64,000 nucleotides of DNA from NCBI GenBank assembly GCA_000226015.1, contig JH152837.1, positions 27,118 through 91,117 on the forward strand, read 5' to 3'. The notes beneath the pieces are model-generated. The model was not told the origin of the DNA. It was given only the letters and a program-made list of their open reading frames with translations, and made no database searches. The position numbers and the translations under genes are program-made. This stretch comes from Mnemiopsis leidyi. Lineage: Eukaryota > Ctenophora > Tentaculata > Lobata > Bolinopsidae. Below are positions 1-12,029 of the stretch, piece after piece (within the stretch, counting starts at the first letter, position 1; each line of letters opens with the position of its first letter).

Positions 1-950
1 GTGTGTGTCTCTGTACAGTGCATGTCGCCATACAGTGATAGAATCGANGTTTTTAGACTTTGTACCATATACTTACGTCAGTTGAATCCCCCATTCCAAA
101 TTGCTCTGACATTCACTTGAGAAGATATTGAGGATAATCAATTCTTACCACCTATAATTTTTTGAGCACTTTGGGAATATTGTTAACCTCAATTATGGCC
201 CATAACCGACTTTGTGAATGCTTTGGATGCAATTTTTCAACGTTCAAGTGGGTATATTGTAGCAGCAATGATATCTGAGAAAGCTTATCTTGATAGCATC
301 ATTAAAGAGGTAGTTATGAGGGTAATAACTAATAAGAGCCCAAAATGAACCCAAATATTAGATAAAAGTCCAGATACCCTAAAATTAAGCACAAATAGAT
401 GATCTTAAGACTTCATTTGGCCAGCATTCCAATAGTACACCACGTTAATGTGGAAACCAAATCTCCAACTTGTGTTGCTGAGGATGTTTGGGGTCCTTTG
501 CGTGCGCACACACGCTTTGAATCTTTGTCACATATTGGGGGTAGAAAGGGAGGGTAACTTCAAAGTCAAAGATATTGACTCTAGACAAGTCAAGGCTCAA
601 AATTATGGTTATCTATCTTTCAAAACCCCATCTTCTTTACTTCAGAAGATATTGAGGGTAATCTAAAGACCGGTCAAACAAACGTCACACCCAAAAACCC
701 CAAATTTACTCTCATTTTTGGCTCTAACTCCTGAAGGCAATGTCCAATCAGCTTAAACTTTGTCACATCTTGTAGATCTCATTGATCACAGCCCCTGGAT
801 GTTCTTCTTTACATAATTTTTAGATAGGCCCAAAAGTAGCAAAATTTGAAAGGGACGATTTAAGCTGATATTGATGAACTTTAATGGCCTTTACGTTAAA
901 CTTTGATGCATTTATACTTTAGGAAGTTAATAGTTAATACTTTTATAATA
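1..950. other. Non-coding sequence upstream of lectin unit 1
   Basis: No exon or RNA gene is recognisable. A motif of about 25 bp (core AGAAGATATTGAGG) occurs near 120 and again near 643, so part of this is dispersed repeat. From about 887 the sequence matches intron 2 of lectin units 2 and 3, which fixes the left edge of homology of unit 1 inside that intron. One N lies near position 49. Confidence 0.6.
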
Positions 951-953
951 CAG

Positions 954-3900
954 TGTTTCAAGCCGAACCAACACAAAACGTTGTTTCAGTTACTGTTCCC
1001 ACACTAATAAAGGAGACAACAACCCCTGGTGGGAAGCACAGTTACAACAGAAGTCCGCAGTCAGCAGAGTAGTCGTCTATCCCAGGACAGATAAACGTGA
1101 GGATGCGATTAACGGTGTTAAGGTAAGTTTATACAGTAGAAGAAGCTGGTAGATCTTCGTTTTTATCACAATTGTAAGTGGATCTTGTACATTATGCAGC
1201 GTTATATAATATGATAGCTAGTAAACAAGACAGTCATAGTCCAGCTTCCATCTTGTCTTAGAAACACTCACGCCGGTACTGCAGGAATGGTATCATGGCC
1301 CCACGTGCGGATCATTTTAATTTATAGTTTTACTGTCACGGACCCCACTCGGAAGACGAGAGGGGTTCAACTTAGAAGTAAAGTCTAGTGGGCAGTGGCA
1401 ACAACAATACTGGCCGAAATATCAGCACTGTAAGAAAGTTAAGGATAGAAATCGATCGTGTAATGCGAGTTATGAATTACAATGGTAACTATGAAATTGA
1501 CACTTATTAATCCTACTGCTAGTTATAGTTGGATATAGCTATAATGCCATTTCACTTTGTTGCCGTTAAAATGTAAAACTATATAGTAACTATCCACTCA
1601 TCTTCTCATCTTCTACGGTTCTTAGACTTACGAAGGTAGTATAACCTAAAAAAACTTCATATTCTGCCGTTACAATGGGTAACTACAATAGAGACTTTTA
1701 AGTATTACTCAACAAAATCTCAGGTTAACGTAAACGACCAGTGGTGCGGAACAATAACTCATATAGACGATAAAACTTCATACACTATTCGATGTAACAA
1801 CAAAGTAGGGAGCACGATAAAATTAAGCAAGAGCGGCGAATTTCTAATGCTTTGTGAGGTCAAAGTGTATGGTTATCTCTCAGGTTAGTTTGTTTCTTTT
1901 TTGCTGATTTACAAGTCGATTTCTAATAATTTTCCTTCACCTGTCCCGACAGTAATTTCATTTTCGAGCTATTTTAAAAAGCAGTGCTGGCAGCTGGACG
2001 AGAAACACTCAATGATCAAACAATTTCAGTTGACGGTGGATGGTCTGGCTATGACGAGTGGTCCAAGTGTACGAAACCTTGCGGAACAGGAACACAGACT
2101 CGAACTAGGACATGTACAAACCCTGCTCCCCAATACGGTGGAGCTGACTGTACCGGAACTGCTGAAGAAACTCAGGAATGCAACAATAAGCCTTGTCCAA
2201 GTAAGTTGAGAAAGTATGATAAACCAATTTCATTTATTAGTTCATGCTCCGTCAGATGAAATGTGACATAAAATTAAATGACTGAAGTTTTTCTCTATGT
2301 TCATTGTTTAGGTAAACAAGGAATTGCTCACCCTGAGACCCACATATTGTAAAATGATTGAGATTTGAAGAAGCTGAATCAAATCTGAAACTTGCGTCGT
2401 CAGTGTCGTCGTTTCGAAGCTATCAACATTCAACTAGTTCGAACAAAACAAGGGTTAAACATTTGGTACTTTTGACACTTCGAAAATGTATAAATGATAA
2501 AAAACGATAGTAAAACGACAATAGTCGAATGCAATATCTGGCATGGTGTTATAGCCTTTTAAAAGTTACAGTCCAACTCCTTTAAAGTTATCTGCACTTA
2601 TTCGAACAGTAATGTTAATTTTCTCAAACCTTCAAATTGACACTCAGAAATTTACTACAGCTCAACAGCTCATCAGCTGGATTTTACATAAAGCAATGCT
2701 GGGGAATAAACACAAGTTAACAGTTAATTGCAATGTAATATTAACGTAAAAATGATCAAACAAATTTAGTTGACGGTGGATGGTCGGACAATGACGAGTG
2801 GTCAGCATGTACAGAAACATGTGGAACAGGAAGACAGACTCGAACTAGGACATGTACAAACCCTGCTCCTCTATACGGTGGAGCTGACTGTACCGGAACT
2901 GCTAAAGAAACTCAGAACTGCAACACTCACCCTTGTCCAAGTAAGTTGAGAAAGTCTTGAAATTAAATTGCAAACGTATATCAGGACTAGATCTTTTGTT
3001 TTGTTTCACCGATATTTACATGTTCACAGACCGAGCTATTATATCCGTACGAGTGAATGTTTAATTTGATTGAAATTTTAGTAACCACTAACCCTGTGGT
3101 AAAAATCAGCCCGCTTTATGATAGTATCGGCCAAATTAGTTTTCACTTTGAACAATTTAAGTTAACGGTGGATGGTCGAGCTATGGTACATGGTCAGCAT
3201 GTACAGAAACATGTGGAACAGGAACACAGACTCGAACTAGGACATGTACAAACCCTGCTCCCCAGTACGGTGGAGCTGACTGTACCGGACCTGCTGAAGA
3301 AACTCAGGAATGCAATAATCACACTTGTCCAAGTGAGATGAGATAGTTGAATATTCACATTTCTTTGTTCATATATCAAGAGTTGAAATGTGTTAATTGT
3401 TATAAATAGACCATAGTGTTATTCTATATATTTGTTTTCCCTGATATTGTAAGCTGAAAAAAGATGCAGCAAAAATTTGCAGTTATTTAAGGCTTCGGGA
3501 CGGGAAGCATATCTTTTTTAAATCTCTTTGAATCTCTTGTGATTGGGAAAACACGATTTACACGACACGATTTTTACACGATTAAAAATATTTAAAGAGC
3601 CTTACATTAATAGTCATATAGTAAAAATCAATTGCTGTCACCCAAGGACTTGAAGATTGGTATACATCAACTTAAATAACCGAGCGAAAACGGTGAATCA
3701 CTGCCTGGAGGCATATGAATACCCGTGCAGCAGTGGCATATTTTAAACTTTTTGTTCGATGGGGCAAATTTCAGTATCACTATTCACTAGACATTTAGGC
3801 ACGCCAAAGTTCACTCCCAACCATATCCTCAAAACACTTCCAATTTCCAACCACACTTTCAACATCACACATGATACATAAAACCTTCTAAATTATGCCT

Positions 3901-6604
3901 AACCTTCTAAATTATGTCGAACACCTCCCACCGCCAAAAACCGCTTAAGACCAGCTCAAGATCTGTTAAGAGCCGCTTAAGAGCCATTCAGAGCCGGCCA
4001 AGAACCGCCGTCAGACCGCTTAAAACGAGCTAAGAAGCGTTAAAGAACCGCTAAATAATCTTTTAAAAACTGTTCAAGAACAGCTTATGGACCGCTTAAG
4101 ATCTGCAAATACAATAGGTATTAGGTAAGTGGAAATAATTAGGGCGTCAATTAATGTTTAAAACCGGTTTTAAAAACCGCCTAATAACCGTCAACAACCA
4201 CTTAATAACCGATTGCTAGTCAACAACGACATAACTCTAACCCTTACCGAACCAGACGTGAGCGCCGCCGGTACGCCGCCGATAAATTCGGCAGTTGTGC
4301 TGCCGATAAATTTCGATCGGATTCGGCGCGCCGATTGTCAAAGTTTTGCCTTGAAAGTTTAATAAATGAATGACACGCGACGCCAGCCTCCAAGTCTTGA
4401 CATTCGGGTGTTACAAAAGTATTTGAAACTACATTTCGTAACATCAGTTGTGCCGTTATCTTTGCCAAATTATGCTTATGCTGTACAGTGTACAAAGTAT
4501 AAATAGTTAATCTTTAAAATCTTCATTCAATTTTTAAATGAATCTTAGCATACAAAGTATACATTACTATTAGCTAATAAGATGTCAGTGAGTGGTACAA
4601 TAACTATGTTGCCAAAAATTGGTTTCAGTCGCAGATACGCCGCCGCCACCGAGTGAAATACGACTCACGCCGTCGCTGCAGCCTTTTCGACGGAGCCCAC
4701 GTCTGTACCCTTCCCACAACCCTAACCCGCAAAAGATTCTTAAACGGTTCTTAAGCGGTTCTTAGCCGGTTCTAAACCTTCAATGTCGCTGTTGGCTAGC
4801 AAGCGCCAGCGATTCTTAAACGAGTCTTACGCGGTTCTTAAACGGTTCTTAACGGCTCTTGGGCGGTGTTTGCCCAATAGGCCCTTGTGATAAATATTTT
4901 GTTCTGATTTGAAATTTACCGAAAAACTTATCTCATACAATTTCAGTTGACGGTGGATGGTCTGCCTATGGCGAGTGGTCCAAGTGTACCAAACCTTGCG
5001 GAACAGGAACACAGACTCGAACTAGGACATGTACAAACCCTGCTCCCCAATGCGGTGGAGCTGACTGTACCGGAACTGCTGAAGAAACTCAGGAGTGTAA
5101 CAATACAACTTGTCCAAGTAAGAGCTCATCATAACACCTTTGAGACCTATTATATTTTGATTCAAGTGAAACAGAACATTAATTGTGAAATACTTATGGG
5201 ACGTATTTCACAATTAATCCTGTTTGGAAATATGAAACATCGATTACTGTAAACCAACAAATAGTAGACTTATAGAACTGTATTGCACAACTTTCGTCTT
5301 CTAAATTATTATTTGTATGGTCTCAAGATTAAAATACTTTGCTATTACCGTTACCAGTATAACTCATTCTGGATCTTCTGGTCCCCTGGTACATGGCTTG
5401 TACACACTGTGTACAAGCCATGTAGCAGGGGACTACACAGGGACCGGCCAGTTGAAGAGGATCCGTGTAGTCCTACACCGTGCTTTCAGCTATACTATAT
5501 AACCGGGATATAATAGGCTCCTTGTTGGCTAACAAACCTAACATCAGATCTTTACTATTTCACAACCATTATAGCGGGCAACAATTCTTTACTAACAAGA
5601 GTCAGGTGAACCAACACCCAATAACCCACAAAGTAGGAGCTTTTTTAGTGTTTCCTAGAGAGCTGATGTTACATGTTAAGATGATGAGATGATCTGATAC
5701 AAACCATATGATTGTTATGAGTGTTCTATTACTCAGGTCAGTTAACCCAATCTTAGCTTTTTGTTATTTAACACCATTTTATGATTTTAGTTATTTCAAA
5801 TTTTGAGTTATTTGCAGTAATGAGTAAATACTTTTATTCACTAAATTGAACTTATATTACAAAACCAATGATAGGTCGACTAAACATAACCTCTAACACT
5901 TCGCAGAAAAATTCATAAATTTGAACCCCCATCACAAAGTTTTACTGGATGGAACTGATATGCAGCTAGAATAGTAGACGGAAATACCAACATCTATAAA
6001 CTGCAGTAAAGGAACACAGACTCGAACTAGAACAAGTACAAGCCCTTCTCTTCAACACGGTGAGTGTACTGGAACTGCTGTGGAAAGTCACAGCTGCAAC
6101 ACTCACCCCTGCACAAGTGAGACGTTGTCCAAGTGAGAGACTTTTGGACGTTGAAATAAATTTTTACTGTCTATTCAACTCTATCAACAGCCAAGCTCCT
6201 GCCTTCTGACTGGTTCATGCTGTTGACAAGTTACGGTCATTGATATAAAGATAAACCAAAATCAAAATTGGTCCCCGTGCAGACCATTAAGGCCTAAGGG
6301 ATGCGATTGGGTACAATGGCCAGCAAGGGACCGTTTTCCATTTATTGGGACGATTAAAACCGATTTTTTGAGACGAAATTATCTATTCATTTACAGCCTT
6401 ATTACTTAACCATTGGTAAATAAGATTTATAAATTTCAGTTGACGGTGGATGGTCGGTCTATGGTGGATGGTCACATTGTACGAAAGAATGCGGTACGGG
6501 AACACAGACTCGAACTAGGACACACCCTTCTCTCCAACACGGTGAAGCTGACTGTACCGGAGAAGCGGAAGAACTTGTGGACTGCAGCACTCACTCGTGT
6601 CCAA
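954..6604 (+). CDS. F-type lectin / thrombospondin-repeat protein, unit 1 (5' truncated)
   Basis: Exons seen: lectin 954-1122 and 1724-1883; TSR 2030-2200, 2770-2940, 3162-3332, 4947-5117 and 6440-6604. The lectin exons keep the F-type core ([23 protein letters not shown]). F-type lectins bind fucose and serve in recognition or innate defence. Each TSR exon starts and ends in phase 1 and encodes about 57 residues with the Trp pair, Arg ladder and six Cys of type 1 repeats. The 6440 exon is two codons shorter and has lost a Cys after its RTRT motif. The signal-peptide exon and first lectin exon found in units 2 and 3 are missing here; homology stops in intron 2. The protein should therefore not be secreted unless an unseen upstream exon supplies a leader. 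No terminal exon with a stop was identified. It may be an expressed partial gene or a decaying duplicate. Confidence 0.75.
3900..4880. mobile_element. Foldback-like element of short degenerate repeats
   Basis: At 3935-4215 the + strand has many degenerate copies of an 11-mer close to CCGCTTAAGAA. At 4730-4870 the same 11-mer recurs in inverted form (TTCTTAAGCGG, TTCTTAAACGG). Long inverted ends made of short direct repeats are the hallmark of foldback elements. The centre is locally GC-rich (CCGCCG runs near 4260 and 4640) in an AT-rich setting. It sits in the intron between TSR exons 3 and 4 of unit 1 and is absent from the matching intron of unit 2. No transposase is visible. Confidence 0.5.
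5178..5218. repeat. Palindrome shared by the three lectin/TSR units (copy 1)
   Basis: A 16-bp arm, ATTAATTGTGAAATAC, is followed after 9 bp by its exact inverse. The same structure lies 3' of a TSR exon in the other two units (16949-16988 and 23683-23721). The copies differ mainly in the loop. It is either an old MITE copied with the units or a conserved intronic hairpin. Confidence 0.7.
5381..5433. repeat. 25-bp inverted repeat (hairpin)
   Basis: The arm beginning GTCCCCTGGTACATGG is repeated inverted with one mismatch and a loop of about 2-3 bp, so nearly the whole 53 bp can fold. It is not in the corresponding introns of units 2 and 3. No gene overlaps it. Confidence 0.7.
5440..5970. other. 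Intronic sequence of unit 1 with a possible signal-exon relic
   Basis: Part of 5570-5740 (around ACAAGAGTCAGGT and the ATGATG stretch near 5682) resembles the sequence around the orphan signal-peptide exon at 25047. Here no open leader survives. Nothing else is recognisable. Confidence 0.35.
5972..6115 (+). pseudogene. Relic TSR exon of lectin unit 1
   Basis: The C-terminal half (from GGAACACAGACTCGAACT at about 6010) reads in frame as a TSR and ends at a phase-1 donor. The first half, with the Trp motifs and first Cys pair, has decayed and holds a stop (TAA at about 6007-6009). The CTC motif has become STS. Flanking intron sequence matches the first TSR exon of unit 3 (21941-22111), its intact counterpart. 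Confidence 0.65.
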
Positions 6605-6838
6605 GTGAGATTTCAATTAGAATCGTAAATTTAATTTATTTAACTGTTTATCAGTTGTGAAATATATCTGGCCTGGAAGCTGGCCTTGAAGCTGAATAGG
6701 CGATATAATAAATATATAGTATAAAAGTGCTGAATCAGCGTTCAAACATCGCCTAAGTGTCCACCCTCCAAAAACAATTTTTTGAATAAACGATTCATAG
6801 TAGTAATAAATTAATAAAATATTTTCAGTTTACCAAAC

Positions 6839-7639
6839 CTGTGCAATAAACGTTGATGACTTTGTCCTGTCCCCCAGTCACGATGAGACCCATGGGAAAG
6901 TCTTCAGTTACTTTGAGGGAGGCGACAGCGTTGACAAAACCCGTGTGTCCAGTAAGCTGACACATCACCTTCCATCTGAAGAACAAATCTGGCTATTATG
7001 ACAGTATCAATCAGTTTACTGAACTGGATTGAAACTATAAATGTCATGAACAATGTGGACTGTGGTTGTTGAGAATCAAAATTCTTTTCGAATGTGTTGA
7101 GATACATATTTTAGTAATTTCAATCATAAAATGAAAGATATATTTCTAAAATCATGGCAAGCTCTATATGAAATCTAGCCTTTTCTCTGTAACCGTGAGA
7201 ATGATGCCTACCCTTAAACCCTGACCTGTTGGCAGCGGGAGTAGTCTGGTCACAACTTGGGTTCTGTTCCCAAACTCGTGCTGTGTTGTCACGAGATCCC
7301 GTCACTATATGACCCTGAAGTAGATGGGATGTTTATATAATGTTTGTAGTGAAATAAATAGTGGAACAGAATATAGTTATTGAGTTTTATAGATAAAGAA
7401 TTGTTCACTTTTTTGTTTACATGATTTTTATAGTCAAAACTGTTTTTACTTTTTGCAACTTGAGAATCTTTTTAAACAATCAGAAAATTACTATTCTTTG
7501 TTTCTGCATGCAGCCAGACTTCAAACTAATTGTAATATTTCAATGAGTGTTGATGGCAATAAAAACTTACAGTGGCGGTCATACAGCAACATCTAACATC
7601 TGATGAGTGTCCAACAAGGGTTGCTGATAAACTATACAT
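6839..7639 (-). pseudogene. PLAA: PLAA N-terminal fragment (three WD40 exons)
   Basis: Exons are 7571-7639 (start MYSLSATLVGHSSDVRCC), 7212-7314 (HIVTGSRDNTARVWEQ) and 6839-6988 (ends GLIVTGGQDKVINVYCT). Order and content match the first WD40 blades of phospholipase A2-activating protein (human: SVSRDRTTRLW, then HGLIATGGNDHNICIF). PLAA is a ubiquitin-binding cofactor of VCP/p97. The three exons are open and phase-compatible with good splice sites. Nothing further downstream on the - strand resembles the remaining WD40 blades or the PFU and PUL domains; the TSR exon of unit 1 lies there instead. It is best read as a duplicated 5' fragment. A second, more decayed copy is at 25415-25805. Confidence 0.7.
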
Positions 7640-8120
7640 TCTGGAAACTGTTAGAAGTTACATGGGAGTATTGAGGACAGAATCAGGAAAATGATAACTG
7701 GTAGAATTCTTACGGGAAAAAATGTATATATTACTTCAGAAATAGACAAATTAATTCTGTATATCAATCCAAGAAATCGATTGAAACTAATTCATTAACT
7801 GAAGCTTGGACTTAGACTAAACAAAAATAAATCAGCAATAAGAAAAGTAACAATTTCTAAATTGTTTCGAACATGGGACACGTTATTTTAAATCAATTAT
7901 AACCATCAAATAAGTTTAGCGATGTTACAATAATATCACTTTAATTAGCATCTTGTCATTAAAACCTCAGATACAATTCTGCTTGTCAGCTAAGCAAAAG
8001 CAAGTATATCTATTATCTAAGTTTGGAGTTGTCAGAACTCACACGTGCTGTATCAATTATTGGTGAAAATCATTGGCAAATAATTATAAAGAAACGAAAT
8101 AAATCTGGAATTCAAACATA
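7640..8120. other. AT-rich spacer
   Basis: Nothing recognisable lies between the PLAA start and the first TAF7-derived pseudo-exons. The relative position matches 25810-26420 between the PLAA relic and TAF7, so this is probably a copied PLAA/TAF7 intergenic region. Confidence 0.4.
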
Positions 8121-8159
8121 AGATCTACCAATCTCTGTAGGCTTAACTTCTCTTTCTTA

Positions 8160-8663
8160 CATTACGCACACGAAGTCCTCTATTCCATCTCTTTGGATTT
8201 CCTTTTAGGAGTTGAAAAGAGTTTGTTGTTTTGGCAATATCCACTTCTCATCCTCTGATCTTTCTGTCCAACGTCGGGGGTTAAATGTCAATGATTGTAT
8301 TATAAAGAGTCCAATATTTTATAAATTCTTAAACATTAGTCATAAAAGAGGTCAGATGTCAACGATTAATCTAACAATGTTCATTATAGTTCAGAATAAT
8401 TAGAATCTAAACTAAAATTAAACGTATTACAATGAAAATGATAAAAACCTCAATCTTCAATACGGCGTCTTCGGAAGATTGTTGGTATCCGTAGCTCTTT
8501 CAAGATTAAACATCTGGATTGTTCGGAGACCAATAATTGGGAAAATGAATGGAGATGAGGTAGGAAGATTAACCTCGTCAGCACTGGATTCCTGATCATC
8601 ACTGCTCAGATCTTGGAACATCTCCATCAATTCCTTGTCGATACTCTTCTGGTCTTCTCCTTC
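8160..8663 (-). pseudogene. TAF7: TAF7 3'-exon pseudogene (copy in duplicated unit 1)
   Basis: 8574-8663 is a full 90-bp copy of TAF7 exon 7 ([20 protein letters not shown]) and is still open. 8453-8510 matches exon 8 but is about 4 bp shorter and out of frame. About 8170-8270 matches the coiled-coil exon 9 with an in-frame TGA and altered end. Intron and splice positions are kept, so this is a segmental, not a processed, copy. The functional gene is at 26424-36594. Confidence 0.75.
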
Positions 8664-9496
8664 CTGTTTGAGATAAAACTTTAAGATTAGTTGTTCATTA
8701 AATTTGAGTTTAATTCATTTGTGCGGTGTCGGACAATCATGCCTCGTCCACAGCTATAGATCGCAACAACAAATTTGGAAGGATGTCTTAATGTTAATTA
8801 ATGTCAGGATAATTACGGAGTCACTTATATCAATTACAAATGTTTATCACTAATTATACCGTCTTGTTTTTATCAAAAACTCGTTGTAACTCCTCAATTA
8901 AATTTCATCAAGATGCTCTTTTAGGTGCATGTTTACTTAATTTTTCATTAGATAAGGATTGCAACCAAACAGAGGTTACCACTGACCACAAATGTGACTC
9001 ATTTATACAGCACGTGCTGTATATAAAATCGGCCAAAAAGATGGGTCAGTTCATTTCGTTTCTTCTGATAAATAGAGGAAGGAGTTTTCACTGGCTTAGT
9101 GGTATAGTTTGCTCCCGTGATACACTCGGAAGAATACAATATAGAATACATTAAATGGTCACTCCTCACCAATGCTATATTACTATGACCATAACCGTGA
9201 TCTAAGCTACTTAGTGACCCGAGAGTATGACACTATACTCTGTGTGTCTACTTGGACCTCATGGCACTAGTGGGTAGACATCACAGTTCATGGTTTTCTA
9301 TTAAATGTTGCCATTCAAACACTAACGGACAATTCTTTAGTCACATTTTGTTTAGTCCTAATTCCTCATAATATGCGATAGTTTCACTATTTACTAGCTT
9401 TCGGCTTAAAACTTACGTCTTGAATTTTGTTTGAGAACTTCTTGATATAAAACTCAAAAATCAACGTGACCCAGAGGACAATGTTCTGACTGCACT

Positions 9497-9665
9497 CTCA
9501 TGCAATGTATAGTTCAACCATGTAACACACTCATGCTATGTATAGTTCAACCATGTAACACTCTCATGCTATGTATAGTTCAACCATGTAACACTCTCAT
9601 GCTATGTATAGTTCAACCATGTAACACTCTCATGCTATGTATAGTTCAACCATGTAACCCGTGCA
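9497..9665. repeat. 33-bp minisatellite, five copies
   Basis: The unit begins CATGCTATGTATAGTTCAAC. Its length is a multiple of three, so it gives a spurious repetitive ORF. The homologous position in the second 2-kb unit (11537-11570) has a single copy, so expansion followed the duplication. Confidence 0.85.
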
Positions 9666-9882
9666 TCGCTAGTAAAAAATGAGCATGGGCTACCCTCGAC
9701 AATTTACTGGTCTATCTCCTTCATTTCCCAAGTTCTGGATCTATGTAACTCTGTTATTCTTAGAATATCTCCCTCGTTCTTCTTCATCTTGTAATTAATG
9801 AGCCTACTAGTTCCCAGTCTATACATTTCTTTGCTTAGAGCAAATTCAGGCGACCCACGAGTTCTCAGTATTTATATCATGA

Positions 9883-10116
9883 CTATTTTATATTTACTAA
9901 GAGCAATGTTATTTTGTGGAGTTTTGATAACAGACACACGTAGTAGTCTAGTTGCCGCTCCCATGCTAATCGTTCCTACTATAAGTGTAAAAACAACACT
10001 ATTATCGCATTTAAACGTCACAAGGTCCTCGATGGCGTTGTTGGCAAAATCTCAAGAAGTTGCTCACATTCGCACAAGGAAAACTCTATTATTTTTCTAC
10101 TCAGACTGTGGGTTTA
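9883..10116 (+). other. Conserved short ORF of unknown meaning (first copy)
   Basis: An open frame of about 78 codons (LFCGVLITDTRSSLVAAP near its start) is kept in the second copy at 11782-12024. Most differences between the copies fall at third positions of this frame. An antisense frame (VVFTLIVGTISMGAATRLL) shares the same third positions, so the coding strand cannot be chosen. No family is recognised and no splice or start evidence decides. It may be unconstrained sequence copied recently. Confidence 0.25.
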
Positions 10117-10199
10117 TGAGTGCTGCAAATGATCTACCAATCTCTGTAGCTTGGGCTTATCTTCTCTTTATTACGTTATACACACAGAGACCTTTAGTA

Positions 10200-10735
10200 C
10201 CCTTCAATTATTTTGCAGAGGAGAAACGATTTTGTTGTTTTGGCAATCTCCCATTCTCACCCTCTAATTTTTCCGTCCTAAGTCTGGGGTGAAGTGTCAA
10301 CGATATTATTATGATTATGAGAGCTCAATGTTTTATCAATTCTTTAACATTAATCATCAACTAGATCAGAGGTCAAAGATTTATCTTAGAATGTTTTTTA
10401 AGTTTGAAATTGCAAGAATCTAAACTAAAATTAAAAGTATAACTATGTATGATGATAATAAAAACCTCAATTTTTAACATGGCGTCTGGCTGATTGCAGG
10501 TATCTATGACTTTAACTACTTATACACAATAATATTGCCCTGGAGTGTTCGGAGATTAATTAAATTGTGAAAATTAATGGAGATGAAATAGGAAGATTGA
10601 CCACGTACTGAAGGAGATGTTCAAGATCTGAGCATGGATGATCAGGAGTCCTGATCATCACTGCTCAGATCTTTGAACATCTCCTTCAGTACCTTGTCGA
10701 ACCTCTTCTTGTCTTCCTCATCGTGTTTAAGATAA
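10200..10735 (-). pseudogene. TAF7: TAF7 3'-exon pseudogene with inverted exon (copy in duplicated unit 2)
   Basis: Matches to TAF7 exons 7, 8 and 9 appear near 10650-10730, 10465-10500 and 10205-10290. Exon 9 and exon 8 matches are degenerate. Exon 7 has been partly copied in inverse next to itself, giving an almost perfect palindrome at 10605-10692, so it cannot be a working exon. Confidence 0.7.
10605..10692. repeat. 88-bp near-perfect palindrome from TAF7 exon 7
   Basis: The left arm (10605-10647) begins GTACTGAAGGAGATGTTC. The right arm (10649-10692) is its inverse with only a couple of indels or mismatches. The loop is about 1 bp. The right arm is the exon 7 sequence; the left arm is an inverted copy. 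Confidence 0.85.
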
Positions 10736-11781
10736 AACTTTAAAATCTGTTGTATCTAATTTGGACAATTAGGCGTCATCCTCAACAAGATCCCAAAAAC
10801 AAATTTCAAAGGATGATTAAATGTCAGAATAAATATGGAATCACTAATCGAAACAACAATATGTTTATCACTAACTATATCGTCTTATTTCTAATCAAAA
10901 ACTCGTTGTAGCTTCTTAATCATTTACGAACATCAAGATGCTCTTTTAGGGTTTCTTGATGTTTCATTAGATAAAGATTGTAACCTAACAGAGTTGACTA
11001 CTGACCACAAATCTGTCTCATGTATACGGCACGTGCTGAATGTAAAATCGGCCAAAAAGATGGGTCAGTTCATTTCAATTTTTCTGATACATAAAGGAAG
11101 GAGTTTTCACTGGCTTAGTGGTATAGTTTGCTTCCTTGATTCACTTGGAAGAATACAATCTAGAATACATTAAATGGTCACTTCTCACCAATGCTATATT
11201 ACTATGACCATAAGTGTGATCTAAGCTACTTAGTGACCCGATATTATGACACTATACTCTGTGTGTCTACTTGGACCTCATGGCACTAGTGGGTAGACAT
11301 CACAGTTCATGGTTTTCTATTAAATGTTGCCATTCAAACACTAACGGACAATTCTTTAGTCACATTTTGTTTTAGTCCTAATTCCTCATAATATGCTCAT
11401 AATATGCTCATAACTAGCTTTCGGCTTAAAACTTACGTCTTGTATTTTGTTTGAGAACTTCTTGATGTAAAACTCACAAAAGAAATGCAAATATCAACGC
11501 CGTGACCCTGAGGACAATGTTCTGACTCCACTCTCATGCTATGTATAGTTCAACCATGTAACCCGTGCATCGCTAGTAAAAAATGAGCATGGGCTACCCT
11601 CGACAATTTACTAGTCTACCTCCTTCATTTCTCAAGTTCTGGATCTATGTAACTCTGTTATTCTTAGAATATCTCCTTCGTTTTTCTTCATTTTGTAATA
11701 AATTAGCCTACTAATTAGTTCTCAGTCTATATATTTCTTTGAGCAAATTCAGGCGACCCACGTGTTCTCAGTATTTATATC

Positions 11782-12024
11782 ATGTCTATATTATTTTCAC
11801 TAAGGGCAATGTTATTTTGTGGAGTTTTAATAACGGACACACGCAGTAGTCTAGTTGCTGCTCCCATGCTAATCGTTCCTACTATAAGTGTAAAAACAAC
11901 ACTATTATCGCATTTAAACGTCACAAGGCTATCGCGGGCGTTGTTGGCAAAATCTCAAGAAGTTGCTCACATTCGCACAAGGAAAACTCTTTTATTTTTC
12001 TACTCAGACTGTGTGGGTTTATGA
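11782..12024 (+). other. Conserved short ORF of unknown meaning (second copy)
   Basis: Homologue of the ORF at 9883-10116. It differs by a handful of mostly silent changes and one cluster of three altered codons (TRSSMAL to TRLSRAL). The same ambiguity over strand applies. Confidence 0.25.
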
Positions 12025-12029
12025 GTGCT

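Noticed and set aside
1901-2209. Second open frame across most TSR exons ([19 protein letters not shown]-type peptide), seen in nearly all copies
   Set aside because: It is the +1 shadow of the homogenised TSR core. The TSR frame has proper Cys/Trp signatures and phase-1 splice sites; the other frame has no domain likeness.
9500-9682. Repetitive 60-codon protein
   Set aside because: It is the translation of the 33-bp minisatellite; the homologous region in the second unit has one copy and no ORF.
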